The notes under the pieces are model-generated. The model searched no databases and was not told where the DNA came from. It was given only the letters and a program-made list of their open reading frames with translations. 64,000 nucleotides of DNA. It comes from Amphritea pacifica. GTDB lineage: Bacteria; Pseudomonadota; Gammaproteobacteria; Pseudomonadales; Balneatricaceae. The DNA lies in assembly GCF_016924145.1 (NCBI RefSeq), contig NZ_JAFFZO010000027.1:1-64000 (forward strand). The letters run 5' to 3'. Shown piece by piece: positions 7,627 through 15,616 of this stretch. Made by a program: the position numbers and the translations under genes. The stretch's first letter is position 1. The number at the start of each line of letters is the position of its first letter.

Positions 7627-8271
7627 CTAACGGATCAGCAGATCCAACAGGGCCGACGGTTCATTAATCAGATAATCGCAGTCACTGCTATGCAGCTCCC
7701 CGGCTTCGCCATAACCCCAGCTAACCGCCACCGAATTAAGACCATGGGCCCGGGCCGCCCGGATATCGCTCGCTCTGTCGCCGATCATCCAGTGGCGGCT
7801 GTAGGGTTTGGGGTGCTCTTTGATCAGCTCTCCCAGATGCACAGTTTTATCACTTTTAGCGCCGTTGAGTTCACTGCCGTGAACACCCTCAAACAGTTTA
7901 GCCAGCTGTGCATCCTCAAGCAGCCACTCTGCCTGCGGCTGGGGTTTAACCGTCAGCACCCGCAACCGCAGCCCGGCATCTGCAAGCTGTTGTAGCAGAT
8001 CCCTGATACCTGGATAAACCTGATAGTTTCTGATCCCCTGTTGCAGATAGTGTTGGCGGAACAGACGCACCGCATCCTCAATCAGCGCCTTTTCAGTGCT
8101 GTGCATCAGTCGGGCAAAGCTATCGCGGATAGGTGGGCCAAAACAGCGCTGTAACTGCTCAGGGCCGGCCTGCGGATACCCCAGACCGGAGAGGGCGCTC
8201 TGGATCGATTCGGCTATTCCCCGTTGAGAATCGAGCAGGGTGCCATCGAGATCAAAAAACAGCGTTTTCAT
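7627..8271 (-). CDS. HAD-superfamily phosphatase (phosphoglycolate phosphatase-like)
   Basis: A 214-residue HAD subfamily IA hydrolase. Motif I is FFDLDGTLLDS at the N terminus, the middle holds the four-helix cap (about residues 15-80), motif III is the lysine of GAKSDKTV, and motif IV is MIGDRASDIRAA. It resembles phosphoglycolate phosphatase or a small-nucleotidase relative. It is convergent to the decarboxylase-like gene. A TTGT-AC-ACAA site 44 bp upstream matches the purine operator in both arms, suggesting co-regulation with purine genes. Either 2-phosphoglycolate (feeding glyoxylate) or a purine nucleotide could be the substrate; sequence alone does not decide. Confidence 0.75.
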   Translation of the reverse strand: MKTLFFDLDGTLLDSQRGIAESIQSALSGLGYPQAGPEQLQRCFGPPIRDSFARLMHSTEKALIEDAVRLFRQHYLQQGIRNYQVYPGIRDLLQQLADAGLRLRVLTVKPQPQAEWLLEDAQLAKLFEGVHGSELNGAKSDKTVHLGELIKEHPKPYSRHWMIGDRASDIRAARAHGLNSVAVSWGYGEAGELHSSDCDYLINEPSALLDLLIR

Positions 8272-8315
8272 GGCGTTTATCTTTTCCTATCCGGTTGCAG
8301 CGTGTGAGTTGATTA

Positions 8316-8325
8316 TTGTACACAA
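8316..8325. promoter_or_regulatory. Variant purine-type operator before the HAD gene
   Basis: TTGT-AC-ACAA keeps both half-sites of the recurrent TTGT-AT-ACAA operator and differs only at the centre; the symmetry extends to ATTGT/ACAAT. It lies 44 bp upstream of the HAD start on the minus strand. Confidence 0.45.
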
Positions 8326-8360
8326 TTTTAAAGATCGTTGTTCGATGTCCGAACGCTGTT

Positions 8361-8481
8361 GTGGGAGCCGCTTCCAGCGGCGATATTGGGTGCAGGCAAT
8401 GAGTTCAATCGCTGCAGGATGCAGCTCCTACAGAAGGAAGACGGCGATAACCGCCCTGTAGGAGCGCCTTCCAGGCGCGAT
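8361..8481. repeat. Diverged REP/BIME unit at the left of the array
   Basis: A forward REP at 8361-8384 (GTGGGAG head, then an imperfect palindrome ending GAT) faces an inverted REP at 8408-8431 ending CTCCTAC. A third REP with head GTAGGAG and stem GCGCC/GGCGC lies at 8458-8481. The GTRG head plus palindrome is the format of REPs mobilised by RAYT (REP-associated tyrosine) transposases. No RAYT gene is in the window. Confidence 0.75.
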
Positions 8482-8549
8482 AAAGCTTTTCGGGGTCTGA
8501 ACGATGCGCTTGTCCGAGGTCCGGAAAATGCAGGGTGGTTGTATCTTTT

Positions 8550-9232
8550 GTGGGAGCTGCTTCCAGTGGCGATATCGGGTGCAGGCATTGGGCTGAATCG
8601 CTGCAGGATGCAGCTCCTACGGTTAAACCTGCAATTCAACTCTGCAATGATTCCGATGATCTGACCGCTGTTGTGGGAGCCGCTTCCAGCGGCAATGTCT
8701 GTGCAGGTGAATAGCCAAATCGCTGCAGGATGCAGCTCCTACGGTTAAACCTGCAATTCAACTCTGCAATGATTCCGGTGATCTGACCGCTGTTGTGGGA
8801 GCTGCTTCCAGCGGCGATATTGGGTGCAGGCATTGGGCTGAATCGCTGCAGGATGCAGCTCCTACGGTTAAACCTGCAATTCAACTCTGCAATGATTCCG
8901 GTGATCTGACCGCTGTTGTGGGAGCCGCTTCCAGCGGCGATGTCTGTGCAGGTGAATAGCCAAATCGCTGCAGGATGCAGCTCCTACGGTTAAACCTGCA
9001 ATTCAACTCTGCAATGATTCCGATGATCTGACCGCTGTTGTGGGAGCCGCTTCCAGCGGCGATGTCTGTGCAGGTGAATAGCCAAATCGCTGCAGGATGC
9101 AGCTCCTACGGTTAAACCTGCAATTCAACTCTGCAATGATTCCGGTGATCTGACCGCTGTTGTGGGAGCCGCTTCCAGCGGCGATATTGGGTGCAGGCAA
9201 TGAGGTGAATCGCTGCAGGATGCAGCTCCTAC
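8550..9232. repeat. Tandem array of six REP-pair (BIME) units, 122-123 bp period
   Basis: Units begin with GTGGGAG at 8550, 8673, 8795, 8918, 9040 and 9162. Each holds a forward REP, a linker of about 23 bases, an inverted REP ending CTCCTACGG and a spacer reading AACCTGCAATTCAACTCTGC and onward. Two linker types alternate: type A (containing GGGTGCAGGCA) in units 1, 3 and 6, and type B (containing GTGCAGGTGAATAGCC) in units 2, 4 and 5. Spacers also vary between CCGATGAT and CCGGTGAT. The left and right margins share a GGTCCGGAAAA motif (about 8519 and 9252). The array is non-coding; open frames across it are artefacts of its low complexity. Confidence 0.9.
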
Positions 9233-9267
9233 GGGGCGTTCTTTGAGGTCCGGGGTCCGGAAAAGCA

Positions 9268-9300
9268 CAAAAAAAAAGACCGTCAGCGTCCTGACAGTCT
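9268..9300 (-). terminator. Intrinsic terminator of the sRNA candidate
   Basis: A 9-bp stem with one C-A mismatch and a CGTC loop is followed on the minus strand by nine consecutive U residues. This is a textbook Rho-independent terminator for minus-strand transcription; no minus-strand protein gene precedes it. Confidence 0.75.
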
Positions 9301-9422
9301 TAAACCCTCGCAGAGGGGAGTCAACAAGAATCTTACCGGCAATGATAGGTTGCCGGTGAAGACACAGCACCCGGACCGTGAAACCTGAGATCAGCGATCA
9401 CCGGTTTCAGGGCCGTAATGCT
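9268..9422 (-). ncRNA. Candidate structured small RNA of about 155 nt
   Basis: On the minus strand a promoter-like pair (9429-9457) is followed by four consecutive hairpins and ends in an intrinsic terminator. The hairpins are: GAAACC/GGTTTC at 9380-9408; ACCGGCAA/TTGCCGGT, perfect, at 9335-9357; CCCTC/GAGGG at 9305-9317; and terminator stem AGAC-x-GTCAG/CTGAC-x-GTCT at 9278-9300 followed by nine U. No open frame fits, and no known riboswitch class is recognised. It lies between the REP array and the GlcG-like gene and points away from that gene. No minus-strand gene lies close downstream, so a free sRNA is more likely than a leader. Confidence 0.5.
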
Positions 9423-9428
9423 GTTGCT

Positions 9429-9457
9429 ATTGTGGTTAATCCTGACTTTTTGGTCAA
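9429..9457 (-). promoter_or_regulatory. Promoter with palindromic element, driving the sRNA candidate
   Basis: Minus-strand TTGACC (9457-9452), a 17-base spacer and CACAAT (9434-9429) form a weak sigma-70 promoter. The segment 9443-9456 (TGAC...GTCA) overlaps the -35 box. A nearly identical block, CCTGACTTTT then GTCAACTT, overlaps the -35 of the xdhA promoter, so a shared regulator is likely. Confidence 0.4.
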
Positions 9458-9509
9458 CTTGTTGCCAGATAATACCGTTTCATAATATGGCAACAATATA
9501 TCTTATAAT

Positions 9510-9519
9510 ATGTATACAA
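9510..9519. promoter_or_regulatory. Purine-type operator upstream of the GlcG-like gene
   Basis: ATGT-AT-ACAA differs by one base from the recurrent TTGTATACAA. It lies about 125 bp upstream of the GlcG-like start. Confidence 0.5.
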
Positions 9520-9644
9520 TACTTTGGTCTGAATGTAAGTTTTATCTATATATTCGTTTTATCTACTGCTGAGTGAGGGTTGCCCTTAGTGCCGAACGAT
9601 CAGATTTCTCAATTAATAAAACTAACAATTCAGAGGTAACACTG

Positions 9645-10082
9645 ATGGTCAGACTAGATCTGGAAAATTCGATCACCATAATTCAGGCGGCATTCAATAA
9701 AAGCCGTGAGTTGAATACTTCGCCATTGACCGTGGCAATACTGGACAGCGCGGGCAGGCTGATCTCACTCCAGCGTCAGGACGGGTCCAGTATGCTGCGC
9801 CCCGATATCGCCATCGGCAAGGCGTGGGGTGCAGTGGCGATGGGTAAGTCGTCCCGTGAACTGGGCCGGGATGCGCTGGAACGTCCTGCCTTTATTGCAT
9901 CCTTAACGACGCTGGCGCAGGGGCATCTGGTGCCGGTGGCGGGTGGTGTGCTGGTGCGCAACAGCGACAATGAGGTGGTTGGTGCTGTGGGGGTCAGTGG
10001 CGATCTGTCCGATGTGGATGAGCTATGTGCCATCACCGGGATTGAGGCGGCGGGCCTGATCGCGGATGCCGGCCCGGCTTAA
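9645..10082 (+). CDS. GlcG/HbpS-family (DUF336) protein
   Basis: A 145-residue single-domain protein of the GlcG/HbpS family, with the features LDSAGRLISLQRQDG, IAIGKAWGAVAMG and VPVAGGVLVRN...VVGAVGVSGD. Members bind haem or small ligands; GlcG sits in glycolate oxidase operons but its role is unsettled. No signal peptide is present, so it is probably cytoplasmic. The ATG at 9645, with AGAGG upstream, is preferred to a start 72 bp earlier that lacks a ribosome site and family similarity. It lies between the BHAC and urate blocks under a purine-type operator, suggesting an accessory role in glyoxylate or purine metabolism. This role is inferred. Confidence 0.7.
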   Translation: MVRLDLENSITIIQAAFNKSRELNTSPLTVAILDSAGRLISLQRQDGSSMLRPDIAIGKAWGAVAMGKSSRELGRDALERPAFIASLTTLAQGHLVPVAGGVLVRNSDNEVVGAVGVSGDLSDVDELCAITGIEAAGLIADAGPA

Positions 10083-10110
10083 CCTGTAACCCTTTATTTA
10101 AACCGCTTAA

Positions 10111-10148
10111 GCCTCCGATCAGACCTTCAGTCAATCGGGGGCTTTTTA
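10111..10148. terminator. Bidirectional terminator between the GlcG-like and TetR genes
   Basis: GCCTCCGAT pairs with ATCGGGGGC (one G-U), followed by CTTTTTATT on the plus strand. It separates two convergent genes. Confidence 0.75.
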
Positions 10149-10769
10149 TTGTTCAGACTTGTGGCTTTTTACCCCGCAGCCTTTCAGTATCAGCCGGGTT
10201 AACTGCTCTGCGGCGGTGTCGTAGTCAGCCTGACTCAGCTTGTCTTTGCCGGTCACCCGGGATATCTGCCAGTCAAAATCGGCATAGGTCTGGGTGGCCG
10301 CCCAGATGGTGAACAGCAGGTGATGGGGGTCAACAGGATCGATCAGTTTTCGTTTGACCCAGGACTCAATCTTGTTACTGCTGACCCGGGTCTGTTCCAT
10401 CATCTGTTCGGCAATATCTTCGGGCAGATGAGGCGCCCCATGCATAATTTCACTGGCAAACACCTTCGAGGCATGGGGATGCTGTTGCGACACCCGTATT
10501 TTGGCGCGGATATATTGTTCCAGCACGGTGGCCGGGTCATCGTTCTCGTAAAACGGTGTGGCTGCCTGCAGCAGGGGATCAATAACGCTTTCAACAACGC
10601 TGCGGTAGAGGTTCTTTTTACTTTTGAAGTAGTAGTAAACGTTGGCTTTGGGGAGGCCCGCATGGTTGGCTATATCCATGGTTTTAGTCGCGGCGTAACC
10701 CCGGGCGGCAAAAATTTCACTGGCAGCCTGAATAATCAGCTCCCGGTTACGGTCCCCTATTTTAGCCAT
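10146..10769 (-). CDS. TetR-family regulator, RutR-like
   Basis: A 207-residue TetR protein. The N-terminal helix-turn-helix covers about residues 9-55 (IFAARGYAATKTMDIANHAGLPKANVYYYFKSK). The C-terminal domain, with WAATQTYADFDWQI, resembles RutR/YcdC, the E. coli regulator of pyrimidine and purine use that responds to uracil and thymine. It sits between the GlcG-like gene and the urate pathway. A palindrome, TTAACCGT-G-ATGGTCAA, lies 27-43 bp upstream of its start. RutR recognises TTGACCA-NN-TGGTCAA, and similar GTCAA/TTGAC pairs occur at the sRNA and xdhA promoters. A role in nucleobase control is therefore plausible but unproven. Confidence 0.75.
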   Translation of the reverse strand: MAKIGDRNRELIIQAASEIFAARGYAATKTMDIANHAGLPKANVYYYFKSKKNLYRSVVESVIDPLLQAATPFYENDDPATVLEQYIRAKIRVSQQHPHASKVFASEIMHGAPHLPEDIAEQMMEQTRVSSNKIESWVKRKLIDPVDPHHLLFTIWAATQTYADFDWQISRVTGKDKLSQADYDTAAEQLTRLILKGCGVKSHKSEQ

Positions 10770-10795
10770 CGGCTTACCTTATCCTGTCTTATTAT

Positions 10796-10812
10796 TTAAC
10801 CGTGATGGTCAA
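10796..10812. promoter_or_regulatory. Candidate autoregulatory operator of the TetR gene
   Basis: TTAACCGT-G-ATGGTCAA is an inverted repeat with 6 of 8 arm positions paired and GGTCAA-type half-sites as in RutR operators. It lies 27 bp upstream of the TetR start codon. Confidence 0.4.
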
Positions 10813-10871
10813 CTGCGGGGCCATGTTATCACCCGCACTGAACCCGGCTCAACCGTGTTATTGCGAAAATG

Positions 10872-10902
10872 AAAAAGCCCTGTCGGTTAACAGGGCTTTT
10901 TA
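10872..10902. terminator. Terminator downstream of puuD
   Basis: AAAAAGCCCTG...CAGGGCTTTTT is a symmetrical hairpin with A and U tracts on either side, so it can act in both directions. It ends the minus-strand urate operon at puuD. Confidence 0.85.
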
Positions 10903-10933
10903 GCAGAACGTAGCAAACGGATTGTGACGCTGA

Positions 10934-12109
10934 CTACTTTGTCAACGCGCCCTGAGCGATCCAGGTGCCCAGCAGATCCCGTTCCTGCTGCGTCATCTGG
11001 GTGATATTACCCAGCGGCATCGCCTGGGTGGTAATCGCCTGCGCCTGAATCCGCGGAGCCAGCATCTGGATCTGCTGCGGATTATCCATGATGACCCCGA
11101 GCGGTGCGGCGGTAAAACCGGCAAAGGTCGGTGTGGCTGAGTGGCATACGGAGCAGCGCTCATCAATGATCTGCTTCACCTGTGTAAAGCTGACCTGGGT
11201 GGTGGATGTTGCAGCGGTTTTCGGTGCGGTGACAAACGCCAGTGCGATCATACCCAGCGCCGCCGCGGGAAGGGTCCAGACAAATTTCTGGCTTTCGTGA
11301 CGGGTATTAAAGTAGTGACGCACCAGCACACTCAGTATCGCCAACCCTGCCAGAATTGCCCAGTTATACTCAAAGCTGTAAGTGCTGGGGAAATGGTTGC
11401 TGATCATAATAAACAGCACCGGCAGGGTGAAGTAGTTGTTGTGCCGTGAACGCAGTAAGCCTTTAGCTGGCAGGGCGGGGTCAGGCTCGCGCCCTGCATT
11501 AATCGCCCCCACCAGATCACTCTGAGCCGGCATAATGATAAAGAATACGTTGCCCACCATAATGGTGCCGATCATGGCGCCGATATGGATGAATGCCGCG
11601 CGGCCACTAAATACATGAGTGAAGCCCCAGGCAGCAGCAACCAGCAGAACAAACAGTACCAGTCCCAGCAGTGCAGGTTTCTTACCCAGGGGAGAATCAC
11701 ACAGGGTGGTATAGATAAACCAGCCCGCCACCAGACTACCGATACTGATGCCGATGGCCGCAGCCGAGCTGAGGTCTGAACCGGGCGCTACCAGATAGAG
11801 TTGTGCATTGAGGTAATACACCACGGCCAGCAGGGTAAAGCCAGACAGGAAGGTCGCGTAGGCTTCCCATTTAAACCAGTGCAGCTGCTCCGGCATTTTT
11901 GGTGGTGCCAGTTTGTATTTTTCCAGATGGTAGATGCCGCCGCCGTGGATCGCCCACAGATCGCCGGACAGACCTTCACGGGGGTTACTCCGGTCCAGGT
12001 GGTTCTCCAGCCAGACGAAATAGAAGGACGCGCCGATCCAGGCGATACCGGTAATCATATGTACCCAGCGTACTGCCAGGTTTAACCATTCAGTGATATG
12101 GGGATCCAT
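10934..12109 (-). CDS. puuD: Membrane urate hydroxylase PuuD with cytochrome c tail
   Basis: A 391-residue protein that oxidises urate to 5-hydroxyisourate using the respiratory chain. Residues 1 to about 300 form the urate-oxidase membrane domain: WVHMITGIAWIGASFYFVW near the N terminus and at least seven further hydrophobic segments, with conserved histidines such as HNNYFTLPVLF. The C-terminal part (about 305-391) is a c-type cytochrome with CSVCH haem motif and a later Met ligand candidate (QAMPLGN). It is the last gene of the minus-strand operon puuE-uraD-alc-allA-puuD, 118 bp after allA. Cofactor-independent soluble uricase is absent here, so this is the only urate oxidase in view. Confidence 0.92.
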   Translation of the reverse strand: MDPHITEWLNLAVRWVHMITGIAWIGASFYFVWLENHLDRSNPREGLSGDLWAIHGGGIYHLEKYKLAPPKMPEQLHWFKWEAYATFLSGFTLLAVVYYLNAQLYLVAPGSDLSSAAAIGISIGSLVAGWFIYTTLCDSPLGKKPALLGLVLFVLLVAAAWGFTHVFSGRAAFIHIGAMIGTIMVGNVFFIIMPAQSDLVGAINAGREPDPALPAKGLLRSRHNNYFTLPVLFIMISNHFPSTYSFEYNWAILAGLAILSVLVRHYFNTRHESQKFVWTLPAAALGMIALAFVTAPKTAATSTTQVSFTQVKQIIDERCSVCHSATPTFAGFTAAPLGVIMDNPQQIQMLAPRIQAQAITTQAMPLGNITQMTQQERDLLGTWIAQGALTK

Positions 12110-12227
12110 GGTTTACTCCTCATATAGTGACACTCATAGCTTTCGCTAAAGGCCCGAGCTGTTAATGTTCTTGTTGTGCTTTGGTCGCTATTGCCTGCTG
12201 ATCAGTGATCTGACTCAAGCGCTATTT

Positions 12228-12746
12228 TTAAGGGCTATTTTCAAGGACTATCTCAGTGTCTTCAGCAAAGAAGTACTCATCGCAGTTATTGCCTTCACCT
12301 TCGCGGTCGACCACCAGAAAATCATCTTCCGGTACGCAACTTAGCACCGGGTGGTGCCAGACGCCGGGGTGGTAATTGATCCCCTGGCTGCCGTCGGTGA
12401 TAAAAGCCCTGATATTGGCAGGCTCCGGCACTTCGCCGGGCTCTGCAACAATAATCAGAAACGGGTTCTGCTTCAGGGGGATAAACGCCTGACTGCCAAA
12501 CGGATGCCGCTCCAGCAGTTTCACCCGCAGCGGCATCGTCACTCCCTGTGCTCGGAAGATGCTGATAATCCCCCGGTCGTCCGGTTTTCCCAGCATCACC
12601 TCAGCTAAACGGTGAAAGCGCTGGGTTGAGCCGTTGTTGATCATGAAAAAGTCACGATCCCGGGTCTCAATCACCGTGCCATAGGGGGCGAATGCGGTGG
12701 TGGTCAGCGGTTCCGGTGTCAGGGTCAGCCTGGTTTGTTCAGTCAT
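12228..12746 (-). CDS. allA: Ureidoglycolate lyase AllA
   Basis: A 172-residue cupin-fold enzyme that splits (S)-ureidoglycolate into glyoxylate and urea. Typical segments are APYGTVIETRD at the N terminus, PFGSQAFIPL in the middle and NYHPGVWHHPVL, whose histidines line the active site. Its length fits the AllA family (about 160-170). It lies 38 bp after alc and before puuD. It delivers the glyoxylate that the bhc gene products can assimilate. Confidence 0.93.
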   Translation of the reverse strand: MTEQTRLTLTPEPLTTTAFAPYGTVIETRDRDFFMINNGSTQRFHRLAEVMLGKPDDRGIISIFRAQGVTMPLRVKLLERHPFGSQAFIPLKQNPFLIIVAEPGEVPEPANIRAFITDGSQGINYHPGVWHHPVLSCVPEDDFLVVDREGEGNNCDEYFFAEDTEIVLENSP

Positions 12747-12784
12747 TTAAAGCACCTTAGTCCTTAGTTCTCAGTCCGTAGCTC

Positions 12785-13783
12785 TTAGTCAGAAATATGG
12801 CCAAACAGTCTCAGTCGGCTGATGCCGCCGTCCGGGAAGATATTCAACCGGATATGGGTGATCGGCCCCAGCATGTTGATCTGCTCGCTGAACTCATGTT
12901 CCTGATGCATCTCCAGTTTTTGCGAGGGTAGTAACTCTTTCCAGAACAGACTCTGGGTTTCGATCTGCTCATCGGTGCCGCCTTTGACGAAGGCCGCCTG
13001 AATCGAGCAGCTGTCCGGATAGTTGCCCTTAAAGTGGAGGGTGTCCACCACGATGCGGCTGATCTCCCCCGGATGTCCCAGTGCCACAATCACCCAGTCA
13101 TTACCCGGTGTGCGGCGGCGGGCGGTTTCCCAGCCATCGCCCATGTTCACCCCTCGTCCGGGGTTGAGAATGTTGCTCATCTTGCCGAAGTGTTCGTCAC
13201 TACAGGCCAGCGCCCGGCCACCGTTGAGGGAGGACGCCAGATCGATCTCTTGCTCGCTGCCAATCTCAGACCAGTTCAGGTAGGGGGTGCCATACACCCG
13301 TAAACGGGCAACACCGCCATCCGGAAAGATATTAAAGCGAATATGGGTCCAGGGCTGATCATTGTTAATAGCGTGCAGGTGCTGACTGTCACCCTGCAGG
13401 CTAACGGCACTCAGTAGTTCGGTCCATTGCGCATTATCCGCAGGGTCGCCATCAGGGCAGAAGCAGGCTTCCAGTGAGGCTGAAGGCGGGTAGTTTCCGG
13501 TGAAGAACGAGGTATCGATATCGACGCCTCTGATCACACCGGGTACGCCGAGGCGGATGATGGTGTAGTCATAGCCTTCAAAACGCTTACGGCGGGATTC
13601 CCAGCCATCCATCCATTTACCATTGTCGTCAAAGACACCCTCTTTCCAGACGGGGGCTTCGGGTTGTAACATCCGGTCGACGGCGGCAAACCAGTCGTCG
13701 GTTACGAAAATGGCCTTGCTGCCCAGACGGGCGTCAGCCAGGTTGATCTGTTTCTCAAATGTTGTTGTCATTATTTTACTCAT
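12785..13783 (-). CDS. alc: Allantoicase Alc
   Basis: A 332-residue allantoate amidinohydrolase, converting allantoate to ureidoglycolate and urea. Two internal allantoicase repeats are clear: [20 protein letters not shown]...NYPPSAS (about residues 50-110) and [20 protein letters not shown]...NYPDSCS (about 215-280). Both end in [11 protein letters not shown] or [11 protein letters not shown]. An ATG one to three codons downstream of the chosen start would also work. It sits 14 bp after uraD. Confidence 0.93.
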   Translation of the reverse strand: MSKIMTTTFEKQINLADARLGSKAIFVTDDWFAAVDRMLQPEAPVWKEGVFDDNGKWMDGWESRRKRFEGYDYTIIRLGVPGVIRGVDIDTSFFTGNYPPSASLEACFCPDGDPADNAQWTELLSAVSLQGDSQHLHAINNDQPWTHIRFNIFPDGGVARLRVYGTPYLNWSEIGSEQEIDLASSLNGGRALACSDEHFGKMSNILNPGRGVNMGDGWETARRRTPGNDWVIVALGHPGEISRIVVDTLHFKGNYPDSCSIQAAFVKGGTDEQIETQSLFWKELLPSQKLEMHQEHEFSEQINMLGPITHIRLNIFPDGGISRLRLFGHISD

Positions 13784-13797
13784 CTAGCGTAAATAGG

Positions 13798-14319
13798 TTA
13801 CATAGCTTCCAGTCGGAACTGCGCTATTTTGTTGATTTCCTGTAATGCCCGGCTGAACTCCTGCTCGGGATTGTTATGGATGCGCTCTTCAAAGGCCGCC
13901 AGAATCTGGTGCCGGTTGCTGCCCCTGACCGCCATAATGAATGGAAAACCAAACTTCGCTTTATACGCATCATTCAGCTGGGTAAAACGGGCGAACTCTT
14001 CGGCGGTGCACTCACTGATGCCCGCACCGGCCTGTTCTGAGGTCGAAGATTCGGTCAGCTCACCGGCAATAGCGGCTTTTCCGGCCAGGTCCGGGTGAGC
14101 ATTGATCAGATCCAGTTGAGATTGTTTATCAGACTCGAGCAAGATCTTTGCCATCCTTCCATGCAGGGCCGCTATCTCATCACAACGGCTATCGATTCCC
14201 TGATCAAAGACCTGCTCAGCAACCCAGGCCGAATGCTCATAGATGTCGCCAAAGGTGCTGACAAAGCTTTCACGGCTCATCTGGCTTGGGGTGCAGTGTT
14301 GAAACTGAGCGTTACTCAT
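13798..14319 (-). CDS. uraD: OHCU decarboxylase UraD
   Basis: A 173-residue 2-oxo-4-hydroxy-4-carboxy-5-ureidoimidazoline decarboxylase, making (S)-allantoin from the UraH product. Hallmarks are a histidine in TFGDIYEHSAWVAEQ, the segment INAHPDLAGKAA, and FGFPFIMAVRG followed by FEERIHNNPEQE. The length fits the family. Its ATG overlaps the puuE stop by 4 bp, indicating translational coupling. Confidence 0.93.
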   Translation of the reverse strand: MSNAQFQHCTPSQMSRESFVSTFGDIYEHSAWVAEQVFDQGIDSRCDEIAALHGRMAKILLESDKQSQLDLINAHPDLAGKAAIAGELTESSTSEQAGAGISECTAEEFARFTQLNDAYKAKFGFPFIMAVRGSNRHQILAAFEERIHNNPEQEFSRALQEINKIAQFRLEAM

Positions 14320-15239
14320 GATGCGCTCTCCGGGTTAAAGGGGTGCTCGGCGTACCAGTGTTTGGCAATATCGATGCGGCGACTGAACCACACCTGTTCA
14401 TGGCTCTGGGCATATTGGATAAACCGCTCCAGTGCTGCGATCCGGGCCGGACGACCGATGAGGCGGCAGTGCAGACCGATAGAGAGCATTTTTGGTGCAT
14501 CGGCGCCCTCTGCGTACAGGGTATCGAAACTGTCTTTCAGATATTGATAGAACTGTTCGCCACTATTAAAGCCCTGTTGTGTGGCAAAGCGCATATCGTT
14601 GGTGTCCAGTGTATAAGGGATTACCAGATGGCCCTTGCCCTGATTGTTGACCCAGTAGGGCAGGTCATCATCATAGGCATCGGAGTCATACATAAAGCCA
14701 CCTTCCTCCATCACCAGCTTACGGGTGTTGGGGCTGTTGCGACCGGTGTACCAGCCCTGCGGACGCTCACCGGTCACCTGAGTAATGATATCGATGGCGC
14801 GCAGCAGATGATCACGCTCTTCCGACTCATCAAAATACTGATAGTCGATCCAGCGATAACCGTGGCTGCAGATCTCATGACCGGCTTCTACCATCGCTTT
14901 CGCCACCTCCGGGTGACGTTCAATCGCCATCGCCACGGCAAAGATCGTCAGGGGGATCTCGTATTTACTAAACAGTTTTAACAGACGCCAGACACCGGCA
15001 CGGCTGCCATATTCATAACAGGACTCCATACTCATATGGCGCACACCGGGCAGCGGCTGTGCCCCCGGCATCTCTGACAGAAACGCCTCGGACTCGCTGT
15101 CACCATGCAGAATGCAGTGCTCGCCCCCCTCTTCGTAGTTAAGAACAAATGATATAGCGATACGGGCCTCACCAGGCCAGCGGGGATGGGGCGGGTGGCT
15201 GCCATATCCGATCAGATCACGGGGATAGTCATTGTTCAC
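14316..15239 (-). CDS. puuE: Allantoinase PuuE (polysaccharide-deacetylase fold)
   Basis: A roughly 307-residue metal-independent allantoinase of the NodB/polysaccharide deacetylase family that hydrolyses allantoin to allantoate. Signatures are DLIGYGSHPPHPRWPG, FVLNYEEGGE, CSHGYRWIDYQYFD and LHCRLIGRPARI. A GTG at 15239 is preferred because AAGGAG lies about 7 bases upstream and the protein then begins NNDYPRDLIGYG, matching PuuE length; an ATG 30 bp further up has no ribosome site. It is the first gene of the operon, with a perfect TTGTATACAA operator 75-84 bp upstream. Confidence 0.92.
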   Translation of the reverse strand: MNNDYPRDLIGYGSHPPHPRWPGEARIAISFVLNYEEGGEHCILHGDSESEAFLSEMPGAQPLPGVRHMSMESCYEYGSRAGVWRLLKLFSKYEIPLTIFAVAMAIERHPEVAKAMVEAGHEICSHGYRWIDYQYFDESEERDHLLRAIDIITQVTGERPQGWYTGRNSPNTRKLVMEEGGFMYDSDAYDDDLPYWVNNQGKGHLVIPYTLDTNDMRFATQQGFNSGEQFYQYLKDSFDTLYAEGADAPKMLSIGLHCRLIGRPARIAALERFIQYAQSHEQVWFSRRIDIAKHWYAEHPFNPESAS

Positions 15240-15313
15240 AGGGGCACTCCTTAACGAAACGGTAAGCATCTATTGGATTAAATAATGGATTAATCCAAAC
15301 TGGTATGCAATCA

Positions 15314-15323
15314 TTGTATACAA
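15314..15323. promoter_or_regulatory. Perfect TTGTATACAA operator before puuE
   Basis: TTGTATACAA is a 10-bp palindrome, extended here to ATTGTATACAAT at 15313-15324. It lies 75 bp upstream of the puuE start in the puuE/uraH divergent region. Confidence 0.65.
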
Positions 15324-15462
15324 TATTTTTTAAAAGTAACAAGCGAAAATAGACAGTAAATTCCAGGTTATCCCCGACGGATCTCCACTGAAACCGATGT
15401 TACACCTTTAAGATCAATGGTTTCAGGGTTTGATTTCAGTATGTGATATTGCTTAGATAATA

Positions 15463-15472
15463 ATGTATACAA
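15463..15472. promoter_or_regulatory. TTGTATACAA-type operator before uraH
   Basis: ATGT-AT-ACAA, one base from consensus, lies 144 bp upstream of uraH. With the site at 15314 it places both divergent promoters under the same regulator. The rest of the 15240-15616 region is AT-rich promoter sequence with no further gene. Confidence 0.55.
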
Positions 15473-15616
15473 TAAACTAAAAAATTGTCTTTAACTGTGG
15501 TTTTGGCTGTTCTATAGTGTAGCCATCTGCAGATCAGTTTAGTCCGGTCTGCCAAAAGTAGGTCGCAAACGTTTAACTATGCAAAGCGTAAGTATAAGAG
15601 AGAGGATGAATAACTT

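Noticed and set aside
8328-8884. Open frames on both strands across the REP array
   Set aside because: They follow the repeat unit and have no ribosome sites or family resemblance.
8550-9232. Regular repeats at 122-bp spacing resembling a CRISPR array
   Set aside because: The whole unit, including the spacer, is repeated; REP palindromes with GTGGGAG heads explain it, and no cas genes are present.
9380-9408. CTGAGA-like string suggesting a TPP riboswitch
   Set aside because: The rest of the TPP consensus is absent, the strand is wrong for the downstream gene, and the hairpin order does not fit.
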